Source of the DNA: Deinandra increscens subsp. villosa
Taxonomy: Eukaryota; Streptophyta; Magnoliopsida; Asterales; Asteraceae
DNA: 64,000 bases
NCBI GenBank assembly: GCA_039602395.1
Contig: JBCNJP010000284.1
Coordinates: 1-64,000, forward strand
Reading direction: 5' to 3'
The notes below the pieces were generated by a model that saw only the letters and a program-made list of their open reading frames with translations, did no database searches and was not told the DNA's origin. The position numbers and the translations under genes are program-made. Numbering within the stretch: position 1 is the first letter of the stretch; the number at the start of each line of letters is the position of its first letter. Positions 1 through 9,239 of this stretch are shown one piece after another.

Positions 1-1
1 A

Positions 2-304
2 AAGGGTGATGAGGACAGGCTGATAGCCCGCATCTCGCTTCTTCAGTGCAGGTTGAAGATGGCTAGGGAGGCCAGGGACCTGGGATTCCAGAACCCCAAA
101 TGGGATGTGACCGGATGGGCAACCAAACTACGCGAGCTAGGCGTAACCATCCCTGCTGGGTGTGACCCTGAAGTTGACCCTGAACTAGCAAGGGCACCCC
201 ATCCAAGGGCTCTGCTGACCATGCCATGGACATCGACCAGCCCAAGGAGGGGAATGTGCCAGCGAGCCCAAGGAAGCATAGGAGGTGTCGGTGGAGGAAG
301 CTAA
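2..304 (+). CDS. Antisense ORF in element A, partial at left edge
   Basis: The frame is open from the window edge to a stop at 302-304, about 100 codons, on the strand opposite to element A's gag-pol. The first internal ATG is at 59. The product is charged (KMAREARDLGFQNPKWD near its start) and has no domain I recognise. It lies downstream of the integrase, where Tat-lineage elements are known to carry extra, often antisense, ORFs. That placement is the only reason to think it real. It could be a chance ORF or a fragment of a longer coiled-coil protein cut by the window edge. Confidence 0.35.
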   Translation, partial: KGDEDRLIARISLLQCRLKMAREARDLGFQNPKWDVTGWATKLRELGVTIPAGCDPEVDPELARAPHPRALLTMPWTSTSPRRGMCQRAQGSIGGVGGGS

Positions 305-1560
305 GGAGACGACCCAGGATGCAGTCTGAAAGTTGGGGGTCGTTTTCTGGTTTTTTGTGGTTCTTGTTTAAAAACAATTTTAATTTTCTACTTGTGATGT
401 GATGCCGGTTGATGTTTCCCGGTTTTTTATTTAAGACAATATGCCCCACCCCTGGATTATGAATCCAGGGTTTTTGACATGTCCCCATCCTGGGGTGGCC
501 GGAGCTTTTCCGGACCCAGGGTGGGCCTTTTAATATAACTGTCTTTGGTTACATGCTTGTGTTTGAAATGTTTGAAAAATATTTGCTTGTGCATGGGACC
601 ATTCTAGGGTTTACCTTAGTATTCCTGGGTTGCCCCCAGGATTCAGGAATCCTTTTAGCTTCAGTAGACTTGCGAATGTTCCCTGTCATATGAACATAAC
701 AATTAGAATTAACTAGCCAAGTAGTTAATTTCTTAGGTTTTTACCGTTATGACCCTGAATTAAGTCAATAATCCTGAGCCACTAGGTAATCTTTGAATTA
801 TTTATGGGGTCATGCCCGGTGCCGTACCGGCGAACTAGGGATTTCCTCTTAGTCGTACCGACTAACTAGGGCATGTCCTCGAAGTCTTAAGTTGGTACGC
901 CAGCACCAATCCATCTCGAAAACGCGTTAATCGTTTTAAACCTTAAGAGATCCGCATATGTCCCTGGATTGGGAGGTTGCCACCAATGCTATTAACACGG
1001 ATGATCCCACAATCCCAGGGTTTCATACTTGGATCACGTGCATCTCGGGCGAAGCAAAAATTGCCACGTGCGTCTCAGGCGAAGCAAAAATTGCCACGTG
1101 CGTCCCGGGCGAAGCGTGATAGCCTATATTCGAATGGAGGAAGCTTAGTCCTCAAACCTTAGGAATGGGTTTAGGCCTTACCCAACACGGAAGTGAGATG
1201 GCCGGTCTCAAACTTAGGAGACATGTGCTGATTATTCTTGGCTTGGTGTATCTTGAGTACGCTTTGTTCCATGTACCTTGGATTTTCGACCACCCTGCAT
1301 TTTGGGTATCCTGAATCCTGGGATTCCCTGGATTCTGAGTAACCCAACTGACGAAACATAAATCTTAGTGTATTTAGGGCAATGAATAACAACTTCAAAT
1401 AAAATGTAACGTGTAACTGATGTTAATAAATAAATAGTGAAGGTAACACATATAAGGGAATGAACGAAATAAATTAAGTGAGAGGGACTGACCTGGATTT
1501 CCAGCATGAATTTTAAAATCAAACACATACCTGGGTATGTGAATCCTAGGACAGGAAGCC
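305..1560. other. Non-coding 3' region of element A
   Basis: I see no conserved coding signal. Words such as ATCCTGGG, CCTGGATT and their complements recur, as they do inside A's pol, which supports the same element. A GC-rich stretch at 800-960 has short inverted repeats (GCCGTACCGGC, GTCGTACCGAC). A 30-bp tandem repeat lies at 1035-1120. Confidence 0.5.
1035..1120. repeat. 30-bp tandem repeat, about 2.9 copies
   Basis: Units start at 1035, 1065 and 1095. Each begins CACGTGC, followed by a GGGCGAAGC or AGGCGAAGC core; the third is cut short after GAAGC. Each unit contains a CACGTG palindrome (G-box core). Confidence 0.8.
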
Positions 1561-1914
1561 TTACATGAAATATGCCTTCAAGTGTATTGCATTCCAAGGT
1601 CGTGGTAGTAGTTCTCCTTCCATATTAGCTAGCCAATATGCCCCCTTACCAGCCTCAGAATCAATCAGGTAGGGACCTTCCCATTTGGGAGCCAACTTTC
1701 CATCCCCTGGATTTGTTGTGTTCTGAAATGCCTTTCTAAGGACTAGATCTCCCACTTTAAACCTTCTGATCCTCACATGCTTGTTGTAAGTCTTAGAAAT
1801 CCTTTGTTGATACGCTGCCATCCTCCAAGCCGCTTGATCTCTCAGTTCATCCAGGGTATCTAAGTCTTCAACCAGGGACTGATCATTCGAATCCTGGGTC
1901 TGACCACTTACCCT
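1561..1914 (-). pseudogene. Element A integrase C-terminus (Ty3/gypsy pol end)
   Basis: The minus frame is open from the junction at 1914 to the stop near 1561. It encodes the end of a Ty3/gypsy polyprotein: a TYNKHVRIRRFKVGDLVLR segment, then GKLAPKWEGPY and a closing WNAIHLKAYFM. GDLVLR followed by LxPKWEGPY is the usual small C-terminal barrel of plant gypsy integrases. No chromodomain follows, which agrees with Tat rather than chromovirus. The catalytic core is on the other side of element B, from 18097. Confidence 0.85.
1824..1914. repeat. 91-bp flank duplication, left copy
   Basis: The same 91 bp of element A's integrase occur at 18097-18187, with one mismatch (T here, G there, just before ACCCT). 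An ordinary LTR insertion would duplicate only about 5 bp (ACCCT). See the finding on this junction. Confidence 0.9.
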
Positions 1915-2377
1915 TGTAAGGGAATAATTTTTGGCTTGTGTATTAAATCATCACCTGGCGGATTATTTTGAAGGCCTATGTGTTAGAATAGGTAAAAATT
2001 AGATGGGTTATGGGTATATTAGGTCACTGGGCAATTTTAGATGTGTTTGGGCTCAATTAGAATGAGTTAAGGGGAGTTTTGTGGGCCTTTAAGGTCCAAT
2101 ACGGAAATTAGTGGGGATTAAGGGTTTTTAGGATGACTTGTTCTCCAAGATGGAGAATCCCTATAAAAGGGAAACCCTCCCCACATTAGTTGGTTGCTCT
2201 ATTTGGTGTTTTGCAATTTTGGTGTTCACGAAATTCTCACAAGAGAATTTCGATCAAGTGTGTAGCAATCCAAGTGATTAGTAAAGTGTGTTTCTTCATC
2301 TAGTTTGTGTTCTTGTTCTATTCTTATTGTTTATTCATATTATTTACAATTAATCTTGAATCACCTATAATCACCGG
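1915..2377 (+). repeat. Element B 5' LTR, part 1
   Basis: These are the first 463 bp of a 521-bp LTR; the other 58 bp are at 8317-8374, beyond element C. A TATA box (CCCTATAAAAGGG) lies near 2160. Interruption by C is proven by the ACCGG duplication at 2373-2377 and 8312-8316. Confidence 0.9.
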
Positions 2378-2727
2378 TGTTGATACCTGATATGTGCGTC
2401 GTGTGAAGTATCAAAAAAGATCAAGATCATGTCAAACTAGGTCTGGCCGAACTAGGTCCGAACCTGAAGTTCGGACTGGCCGAACCTGAGGTTCGGCCGA
2501 AGCTCGGACCAGCGGGTATATATATATATGATTGGTCTTTGTAATTGGGGCGGCTGAGCGTGTGAGATTTCTTAAGTTTGGGTTTTCAAGGTGTTTCTCT
2601 GTGTTGTGTTTCTGAGTGTTTCACTTATAGTAATTGTTCATTGTTGATCAATAAAACAATCGGTTAATTACGTTTCGATGTCCGATTAGCTAGATCGAGT
2701 AGACGATCCGACGCTCATGCATTTTCA
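2378..2727 (+). repeat. Element C 5' LTR
   Basis: It runs from TGTTGATACC to GCATTTTCA. It contains a clustered inverted repeat built on CCGAACCTGAAGTTCGG (about 2455-2510), then a TATA tract (GGGTATATATATATATG) near 2515, the likely promoter. Confidence 0.93.
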
Positions 2728-2729
2728 AG

Positions 2730-2741
2730 TGGTATCAGAGC
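2730..2741 (+). promoter_or_regulatory. Primer-binding site, tRNA-Met type (element C)
   Basis: TGGTATCAGAGC begins two bases after the LTR end. It is the standard plant copia/gypsy PBS complementary to the 3' end of initiator tRNA-Met. Confidence 0.9.
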
Positions 2742-2956
2742 TTTCTGGTTCACTCTACTGATCTGTGGTTGCTATTCTCGGATTTTTTAGCGTTTTTGAA
2801 GTTTTCTCGAGCTTCTTTTCGGGTTTTCAATCATTTCTGACGTGCGTTTTGTGTCAAATTTGCTTCTAAATCGTTCCTAATCATGTTTCTGGTTTGACTG
2901 TTACAAATTTCGTCAAAATTCATCAAAAATCGAGTGTTTTTGAAAAATTATGTCGA

Positions 2957-3251
2957 AGTTCGGAGTTTCCTGATCAGGTTCGGAGTAACTACTCCGAACT
3001 TGAAGTTCGGTCCATCTTCGGTGAGAGTTCGGTTTTAATTTGGTCAAAGTTCGGAGTTTCTGTGTTCGGTCACTAGTTCGGACAAGGTTCGGAGTTAAAT
3101 CAAGGTTCGGAGGTAGTTCGGAGCTAGATCGGAGTCTCTTAGGAGTTCGGTCTGTTGATTTTGATTCGGAGCAAGTTCGGACAAAGTTCGGAGGTTGGTT
3201 TTAGGTTCGGACAGAGTTCGGAGCTTAGTTATAAGTTCGGAGAGAATTCGG
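2957..3251 (+). repeat. GTTCGG word array in element C leader
   Basis: The hexamer GTTCGG occurs about 16 times in roughly 290 bp between the PBS and the gag start, usually as GTTCGGA, with irregular spacing. The complement CCGAAC also occurs, and both words are dense in the LTR. The stretch is not a simple tandem repeat, because the intervening bases vary. Confidence 0.85.
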
Positions 3252-3277
3252 CAGGCAGAATCTTATTTTTTTGAACG

Positions 3278-4248
3278 ATGTCGGAATTTTACGCGTTTGC
3301 TGCAATGCAAAGTGCCATGCAAACCATGCTGAATTTTGATAATGAAATTGGAACAAGTCAGAAAGTTCCCAAATTATTGAAGCTGGAAGATTATCAAAAT
3401 TGGAAGAAACGATTTTCTGCTTATATTAGTACAAATGACATTGATTTATGGATTCCAATTCGAAAGTTGTATGAACGACCAATGGAAGATGGAGATCTTA
3501 AATAAATTCAAGACTTCGATGGTGATGAAAGAAAAAGTTATGAGCTTGAAAAGAAAGTTTATGGTTATCTTACTATGGCTTTACCTACTGAATTGCTTCA
3601 TCAATTTAGCACTTGCAAGAAATCTAAGCAATTGTGGGATGCTTTATCCGCAAGATGTGAAGGAAATGCTGATTATAAAAAAGTCGCAAGAAAGTCTTGA
3701 ACAAAGAATTTGATAATTTTCAGAATTATGACAATGAAAACATTACTGCTCTAGTTTCAAGATCTTCACATTTGATTAGTGAATTGAAGGTTGTTGGAAT
3801 AGAAAAATCTGATGCGGATTTAAAGGAAAAGATCATGGAAGCATTACCTGAAAAGTGGGAGAATTATGTTTTATTGCTCACTCATGACAAGGATTATTCT
3901 ACCACGACATTTCACGAGCTTACTGGAAAACTTCATGCTCGAGAAATGGAAATGTTGAATTCCAAGAAATCAACTGCTACTTTGCAGAATCCTGAACTGT
4001 ATCATGATGAGAATAGTGCAAGCATGAGTGCAAAGTCTAAACCAAATCAGAATACCGCACCAAGTGTTGCTTTTATAGCTGGAGTTTCAGGAAATTCTGA
4101 TAATAATTCTTCAAGGGGTTGTACTTTCACAATTCCAAATTTTTCAAGTCAAAATGCTTTTTCAGCTGAATCAACAGATGATTGTGCCAAAATGATTTCT
4201 GCATTGATTTCATCATCTTTTGGTTTGATTTTTAAAAAATGTTGCTGA
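3278..4248 (+). pseudogene. Element C gag, N-terminal region, broken
   Basis: The first ATG at 3278 opens a copia-type Gag (UBN2/Retrotran_gag-like). Its landmark is the KLEDYQNWKKRFSAYI segment near residue 35. The frame ends at a stop near 3504, and homology continues in other frames to 3713 and 4248, so there is at least one stop and two frameshifts; one shift is at an A/T run near 4235. The part to 4248 includes the usual LKEKIMEALPEKWENYV and FHELTGKLHAREMEM segments. The CDS at 4304-6283 is the continuation of this protein. Confidence 0.85.
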
Positions 4249-4303
4249 TGCAAAGTTAACTAGTGAGGATCTTGATGCTCTTGATGATGATCAACTAACT
4301 GAA

Positions 4304-6283
4304 TTGGATGTATCTTGGCAATATGCTATGTTGTGTCAAAGATCTAAAAGATTCTTTAAGAAACATGGAAGGAATATTTCTGGTGATAAATTGGGTTTTG
4401 ACAAGTCCAAATTAAAGTGTTACAAATGTTCACAACTTGGACATTTTGCTAAAGACTGTCATCAGACACATGCGAATAAGTCTGGTGTTCCTCTATCACC
4501 AAAGCCTGGTTTTACTCAACCATCTACTAGTAACACAAGCAAGACCACAACTTTGATGGCTCAAAATGATGGTGTATATGATTGGGGTCAACAGTTTGGG
4601 TATGATTCATCTGCTTTGATAGTTACTCATGATCAACAAGAAGATTTTTGTTCAGAAACTAGTTCCGATACTAGTTCAAATCCAAGTTCTTATGAATCTG
4701 CTAAGAATATGGAGAGTCTGATGAAAGAAAATGCTTTATTGATGAATAAAGTTCAACAACTATCTGAGGCATTTGAAGTGATTAATTTAGAGTTGAAGAT
4801 TTCTAAAGATCATGAAAAGGAGTTGACATTAAAGAATGAGTATTTGACCATGGAAATCCAAACATTGAATGAGGTTTTGGAAGCTTTGAAGCAAGATAAG
4901 AAGAATGTTGAAATTTTAAAAGCTAAGATTTGTGAAGAACGGGATGAGTTGGTAAAAGATGTCAAAAAATGGAAGGTTGAAGCGGAAGATACATCTGCTG
5001 ATTTTCAGAATTTGTTTGATAAATCAAAGGTCAAACTTGATCTGCTTACAAAGAATGTTGAAGAGTCAACTGCTAAGATTGAAGCATATCAAGTTGACAT
5101 GAGAAAGTTGTTGGATGAGAAGCGGGAGTTAGTTCGTGTCAATAAAGTTCAAGCCGCGAATTTGGAGATTCAAAAGCGCAACGAGAATAAATTGAAGAAG
5201 GAATTACATGAGGGACTTGATAATCTGCGTTTGCAAAATTTTGAAACTCACCAGGTTGCAAAGCGATTGATTGCTAAGGAAAAAGAATTTGCTGAGGCTC
5301 AACAGAAAATTTCTGATCTGAAGGTTCAAGTTCTTGATGCTAATCGATTGCTTAATAATGTCTCAAATTCTCAAGTTTTCACAGGCTTTTTAGCTAATGA
5401 TGAAAATTTTGAGAAGATGTTTGATAAGACTGCTTCACCCCCTGCTCATATCAAAGAAGCTGTCAAAGAAGTGAAAGAACAAATTGAAGAATTTGATTAT
5501 TCAAAGGTTTCGTCATCTACTGCTGAGGATGAGAAAGTTGTGCCGAAAAGGAAGAACAGGATGAAAAACAAAGCTGAAAAGGTTCGAGCATCTTCATCTC
5601 CAGATTTGAAGAAATTAAAGATGAAACAAGTGAAGAAGGAAGTTTTTCAAGCTGATAAAATTCAACCCGAGCGTTTTTACAAACTCAAGGGTTCGGATCA
5701 ATTATTTTCTGACAAAGAATTTCCACTTCATTGTGTTGATGCTCGGAAGATTGCTGAGGTCTTTGTGAAAGCTACCATTTCTTCTAAGAGTTCTCAATCT
5801 CTAAGCCCTACATCTAAATGGGTACATGATCACAGGCATCAGGTATATGATTCTCATTCTGATCATGTTAGAGATATTCATGTGTGTTCTTCGCAGGTAC
5901 ATCACCGATGGGATAAAACAACAAGAATTTGTTATATTTGCCGTCGCCCAGGGCATATGGCAAAAGACTGTCCATCACCTGTTGATTCACCACAAAGATT
6001 TCACAAGAAATCAGTTTTTGGTAAACCTGCCACACCAAAGTTTTTTGATGAACAAGGCAGAGTTTTTGATGCAATTGAACCTACATTCTTTCATAAACAA
6101 CAACGTTTTGTTCCAATGTTTTCAAAGGTTCAACGTGTAGGTTCATCATCACAATCACCTGTGATTGTTTCATCAAAAACTGGTTTACCAAAACAACAGC
6201 AATGGAAACCTAAGGTGGTTTCTAAGCAAAACAAGGACATTGGTCGACCAGAAGCGATCCGCTTCGGGTCATTTTTGGACTAA
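4304..6283 (+). CDS. Element C gag-like ORF with two distant zinc knuckles
   Basis: This is the longest open frame of element C, about 659 codons; it is also open for some 60 bp upstream, so it continues the broken gag rather than starting a new gene. It has a CCHC knuckle at residues 39-52 (CYKCSQLGHFAKDC), a long Lys/Glu-rich predicted coiled coil (about 135-350), a basic stretch (about 410-445), an RFYKLKGSDQLFSDKEFPL segment, and a second CCHC knuckle at 543-556 (CYICRRPGHMAKDC). No protease motif follows the stop. Gag binds and packages element RNA, and the knuckles would be the RNA-binding part. The ORF start is not meaningful: 4304 is TTG, and the first ATG is about 4328. Confidence 0.8.
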   Translation: MDVSWQYAMLCQRSKRFFKKHGRNISGDKLGFDKSKLKCYKCSQLGHFAKDCHQTHANKSGVPLSPKPGFTQPSTSNTSKTTTLMAQNDGVYDWGQQFGYDSSALIVTHDQQEDFCSETSSDTSSNPSSYESAKNMESLMKENALLMNKVQQLSEAFEVINLELKISKDHEKELTLKNEYLTMEIQTLNEVLEALKQDKKNVEILKAKICEERDELVKDVKKWKVEAEDTSADFQNLFDKSKVKLDLLTKNVEESTAKIEAYQVDMRKLLDEKRELVRVNKVQAANLEIQKRNENKLKKELHEGLDNLRLQNFETHQVAKRLIAKEKEFAEAQQKISDLKVQVLDANRLLNNVSNSQVFTGFLANDENFEKMFDKTASPPAHIKEAVKEVKEQIEEFDYSKVSSSTAEDEKVVPKRKNRMKNKAEKVRASSSPDLKKLKMKQVKKEVFQADKIQPERFYKLKGSDQLFSDKEFPLHCVDARKIAEVFVKATISSKSSQSLSPTSKWVHDHRHQVYDSHSDHVRDIHVCSSQVHHRWDKTTRICYICRRPGHMAKDCPSPVDSPQRFHKKSVFGKPATPKFFDEQGRVFDAIEPTFFHKQQRFVPMFSKVQRVGSSSQSPVIVSSKTGLPKQQQWKPKVVSKQNKDIGRPEAIRFGSFLD

Positions 6284-7949
6284 TTAGTTTCACCAGTGTA
6301 GGTACTTCTAGAAGACCTGTCGACGATTGCAAAGTTGTTGATGGAGGAGTATTCTGTTTAATTTATATTTCATGATACATCTTTCTAATCTGCAAATTCT
6401 GATTTCTAAAACAAAAAAATATCCGCGTTGATTGATCAATTTTTCTTTGCTTACAAGTTTTTTGTCAAAATCCCAAAAATAGAGTCTTGTTTTTGTGTAA
6501 AATGAAAATCCAAAAATAGAGTTTTCATTTTAAGGGGGAGAATTGTAAGTAAGGGGGAGTAATTGAGAAAATGCATGTTATGGGGAGAAAGTGAATACAT
6601 GCCGAATATATAATGAAGGAAGGTGAATACATGCCAAATATATAAAATTGTGAGAAATTGATCATTGGGAAATGATGGTACATTGGCTTACGTATCTGAC
6701 TCATGAATAGAGTAAATGAAAGAGCCATAAGATCATTGTTTGATATGCTTGGTAGGCTCGGTAAATCAGAAAGTATTCAAATATGATATACACTAAATAC
6801 TAATGCTTGACCATGTGGATAACATCTTGATGCATATTTCATGACACAAAAAGAAAAATAAGTGTGAAATTCAAAATGAGAAGTCACTGTGTATACATGT
6901 GTTCATTTTGCAAAGATTTAAACTTATTTGATTTTCTTTATTTTGTCAAACGATCGGACTTTCTCTGTGTATCGAAAGATCGACCTGATCGTTGTTCGTT
7001 TGACGTTCTGCTTTATTTTCTTTGGTGTTTCGTATAACTCATCGGACTTTCTCTGCGTGTACGGAAGTACCGACCTGATTGTTGTTGGGTTATACAATTT
7101 CAACTTGTTTTTTATTTTCTTATTTTGTTAAATCCGAGGCCTTATCTGCGTATCGAAAGATCGACCTTAAGGTAGACGATTTAACGTTCTTATTTCTTTT
7201 TGCATGGAACACAGTTGACTATATCATGTAAATATTATGCATTGTGAAAAATCACAAGTGGAAAAAGAAAAGAAAAGCTGAAAATGTCTGATTATGTCTG
7301 ATAGTGTGGGATACACTGGTCAATGCAAATCTAATCAATACCTTAACATATCCAGATGTTATGAGTATGATTCTGCCTGAGTTTAAGTTGGACAAATTAT
7401 ACCAGCAATCAGCTTGATTTATGTGCTTCGATTAATTGAAATTGAAATGCAGTTCAGTGCGTTATGTTCAATATGATCCCATATAGTGATCATTTTCATA
7501 CCAAAAATAGTGTTTGATTCTGTTTTGCAATTTCATGTTATTTCATAAAAGAACAAAAAGATTTTCGGTGTGTTTTAGCATAAACTTTGAAAAACCAAAA
7601 AGATTTTGTCTCTGCTTTATTTTCGATCTGATCAACACGTGATACAAATTATTTTCAAATTCATATCTTGGAGTCTCGAAGAGACGTTTTGCGCCAGGAT
7701 TTTTTTAAATGATTGAGTAGGTTGCTATGTGCAAGATATCACAACTTCAAGTCTTCTGAAGATGTTGATGAAAGACCAGAGATACACTAAAATGTCATCA
7801 AGTATTCAAGATCAAGCTACGATCGAGTTGAGGAGGAGTTTGTTTGAAGATTTATTTCAAAGAACGAACGGATTCTACACTCGAGGGGGAGCTTGATTGA
7901 AGATACAGATTTGATGATGTTGAAAAGATAGAAGATATACTGCACACAA
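6284..7949 (+). other. Non-coding 3' region of element C
   Basis: Where pol would lie there is only AT-rich sequence without conserved coding motifs. GGGGGAG purine tracts near 6535 and 6555 are PPT-like. A degenerate tandem repeat lies at about 6945-7185. Confidence 0.6.
6945..7185 (+). repeat. Degenerate tandem repeat, period about 90 bp, three copies
   Basis: Each copy carries a GGACTTTCTCTG or related segment, then a GATCGACCT or ACCGACCT segment, then GTT-rich sequence and a TTTATTTTCTT tract. Copies start near 6950, 7040 and 7130. The cores CGAAAGATCGACC have short inverted symmetry. Confidence 0.65.
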
Positions 7950-7961
7950 CGAGGGGGAGTT
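7950..7961 (+). promoter_or_regulatory. Polypurine tract of element C
   Basis: CGAGGGGGAGTT lies immediately 5' of the 3' LTR start (TGTTGATACC at 7962). It is the expected plus-strand priming site. Confidence 0.85.
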
Positions 7962-8311
7962 TGTTGATACCTGATATGTGCGTCGTGTGAAGTATCAAAC
8001 AAGATCAAGATCATGTCAAACTAGATCTGGCCGAACTAGGTCCGAACCTGAAGTTCGGACTGGCCGAACCTGAGGTTCGGCCGAAGCTCGGACCAGCGGG
8101 TATATATATATATGATTGGTCTTTGTAATTGGGGCGGCTGAGCGTGTGAGATTTCTTAAGTGTGTGTTTTCAAGGTGTTTCTCTGTGTTGTCTTTCTGAG
8201 TGTTTCACTGATTGTAATTGTTCATTGTTGATCAATAAAACAATCGGTTAATTACGTTTCGATGTTCGATTAGCTAGATCGAGTAGACGATCCGACGCTC
8301 ACGCATTTTCA
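7962..8311 (+). repeat. Element C 3' LTR
   Basis: It is 350 bp and colinear with the 5' LTR, with about nine substitutions and no indel seen. It is followed directly by the TSD ACCGG (8312-8316). Confidence 0.93.
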
Positions 8312-8316
8312 ACCGG

Positions 8317-8391
8317 ATTCCGCACGGTGGTTATAGACTTCGATATCACGTGAGGGTTTGATTTGATCCTTACAATTGGTATCAGAGCCAA
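8317..8391 (+). repeat. Element B 5' LTR, part 2, and tRNA-Met PBS
   Basis: The sequence from ATTCCGCACGG to CCTTACA (8317-8374) completes B's LTR. The same ATTCCGCACGG segment follows directly in the uninterrupted 3' LTR at 18073. TGGTATCAGAGCCA from 8378 is the primer-binding site. Confidence 0.9.
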
Positions 8392-8555
8392 GAAACGCAA
8401 GTTTCGAGGCTCTCGCGATATCAGATTCAAAATTTTGGTGACTAATGATTTGAGTGTTTGTGGTGGTTCTCAGTTTTTAGCACAGGTCAGAAGTACTTTT
8501 TTTGCAGGTTTCAAGTCAAGACAGAAAATTTCGTGAAGCTGCGTTCGTGATTCAG

Positions 8556-8975
8556 TGACTTTTCGACCTTGTTTCAAGACTTTTCAATCGTCCTTCTGAT
8601 CGAAAAGCCTTTTCTGTCGCCCCATTTCGATCGGAAAGTCCCCTTGTGACTTTTCGATCAGCCATCTGTCGATCGGAAAGTCCCCTTGTGACTTTTCGAT
8701 CAGCCATCTGTCGATCGGAAAATCCCCCTTGTGACTTTTCGATCAGCCCATTTCGATCGAAAAGTCCCCCTGTGACTTTTCGATCAGCTTCTCTTTTCGA
8801 TCGGAAAGTCCCCACTGAGACTTTTCGATCCGCTGACATTTTTCGATCGAGAAGTCTGCTTTTCGACCGACCCCCTGTCCAATCGAAAAGTACTTTTCGA
8901 CCCAACCAATTTCTGACCGTAAACCTCACATTTCGATCCAACCCTTGTCCGACCGAAAACCCACTTTCCGATCGA
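8556..8975 (+). repeat. TTTTCGATC / GATCGGAAAGTC word array in element B leader
   Basis: More than a dozen copies of (C)TTTTCGATC alternate with its near-complement GATCGGAAAGTC or GATCGAAAAG. Adjacent copies can therefore pair into hairpins in the RNA. The array sits just after the PBS, as in element C but with a different word. The open frames across it on both strands reflect the repeat, not a gene. Confidence 0.85.
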
Positions 8976-9239
8976 AAACCCACTTTTCGGTCCAAATCCT
9001 TTTTGCGGCAAAAACATTATTTCGCACTGGTTCACTAAAACGGACATAACTTGGGCCTCGTTTGGAGTTAGAAGCTCAAATTTTAACACGACGTCCGTGA
9101 GAACGAGCCCCAGAATTACCCCCGACTAGAGTTTTCAACCAAGAAATATGTTCCAGTGTCTGTGATATATGATTTATATAATTCGCGTATCTAGTGTTGT
9201 CTGGGTTTTCGTCTGGTTAAGGTTTGTCTAAGTTGCCTC

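Larger units (their letters stand above)
1..1914 (-). mobile_element. Element A, 3' part: Tat-lineage Ty3/gypsy retrotransposon
   Basis: This is the 3' portion of a minus-strand LTR retrotransposon whose 5' portion resumes at 18097. The link is direct: the last 91 bp here (1824-1914) recur at 18097-18187 with one visible mismatch, and the integrase reading frame is the same on both sides. The stretch holds the end of the integrase (1561-1914), then about 1.2 kb of non-coding 3' sequence with scattered words such as ATCCTGGG, then a plus-strand ORF at the window edge. No match to the 5' LTR sequence at 22762-22952 was seen, so the 3' LTR probably lies beyond the left edge. Confidence 0.8.
2378..8311 (+). 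mobile_element. Element C: gag-only copia-type LTR retrotransposon
   Basis: This 5934-bp element has 350-bp LTRs at both ends, a tRNA-Met PBS (2730), a PPT (GAGGGGGAGT, ending at 7961) and a 5-bp TSD, ACCGG. It is complete as an insertion but codes only for a gag-like protein; no protease, integrase, RT or RNase H is recognisable between 6284 and 7949. It must use enzymes from an autonomous partner. The LTRs differ at about nine positions, so it is young. Confidence 0.92.

Noticed and set aside
5826..6140. Additional ORFs on both strands inside element C's gag
   Set aside because: Out-of-frame shadows of the gag reading frame with its zinc knuckle.
8552..9089. Long overlapping ORFs on both strands (up to 147 codons) rich in DRKV and RSE repeats
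   Set aside because: They arise from the TTTTCGATC/GATCGGAAAGTC word array, which lacks stops in several frames. The peptide merely mirrors the repeat.
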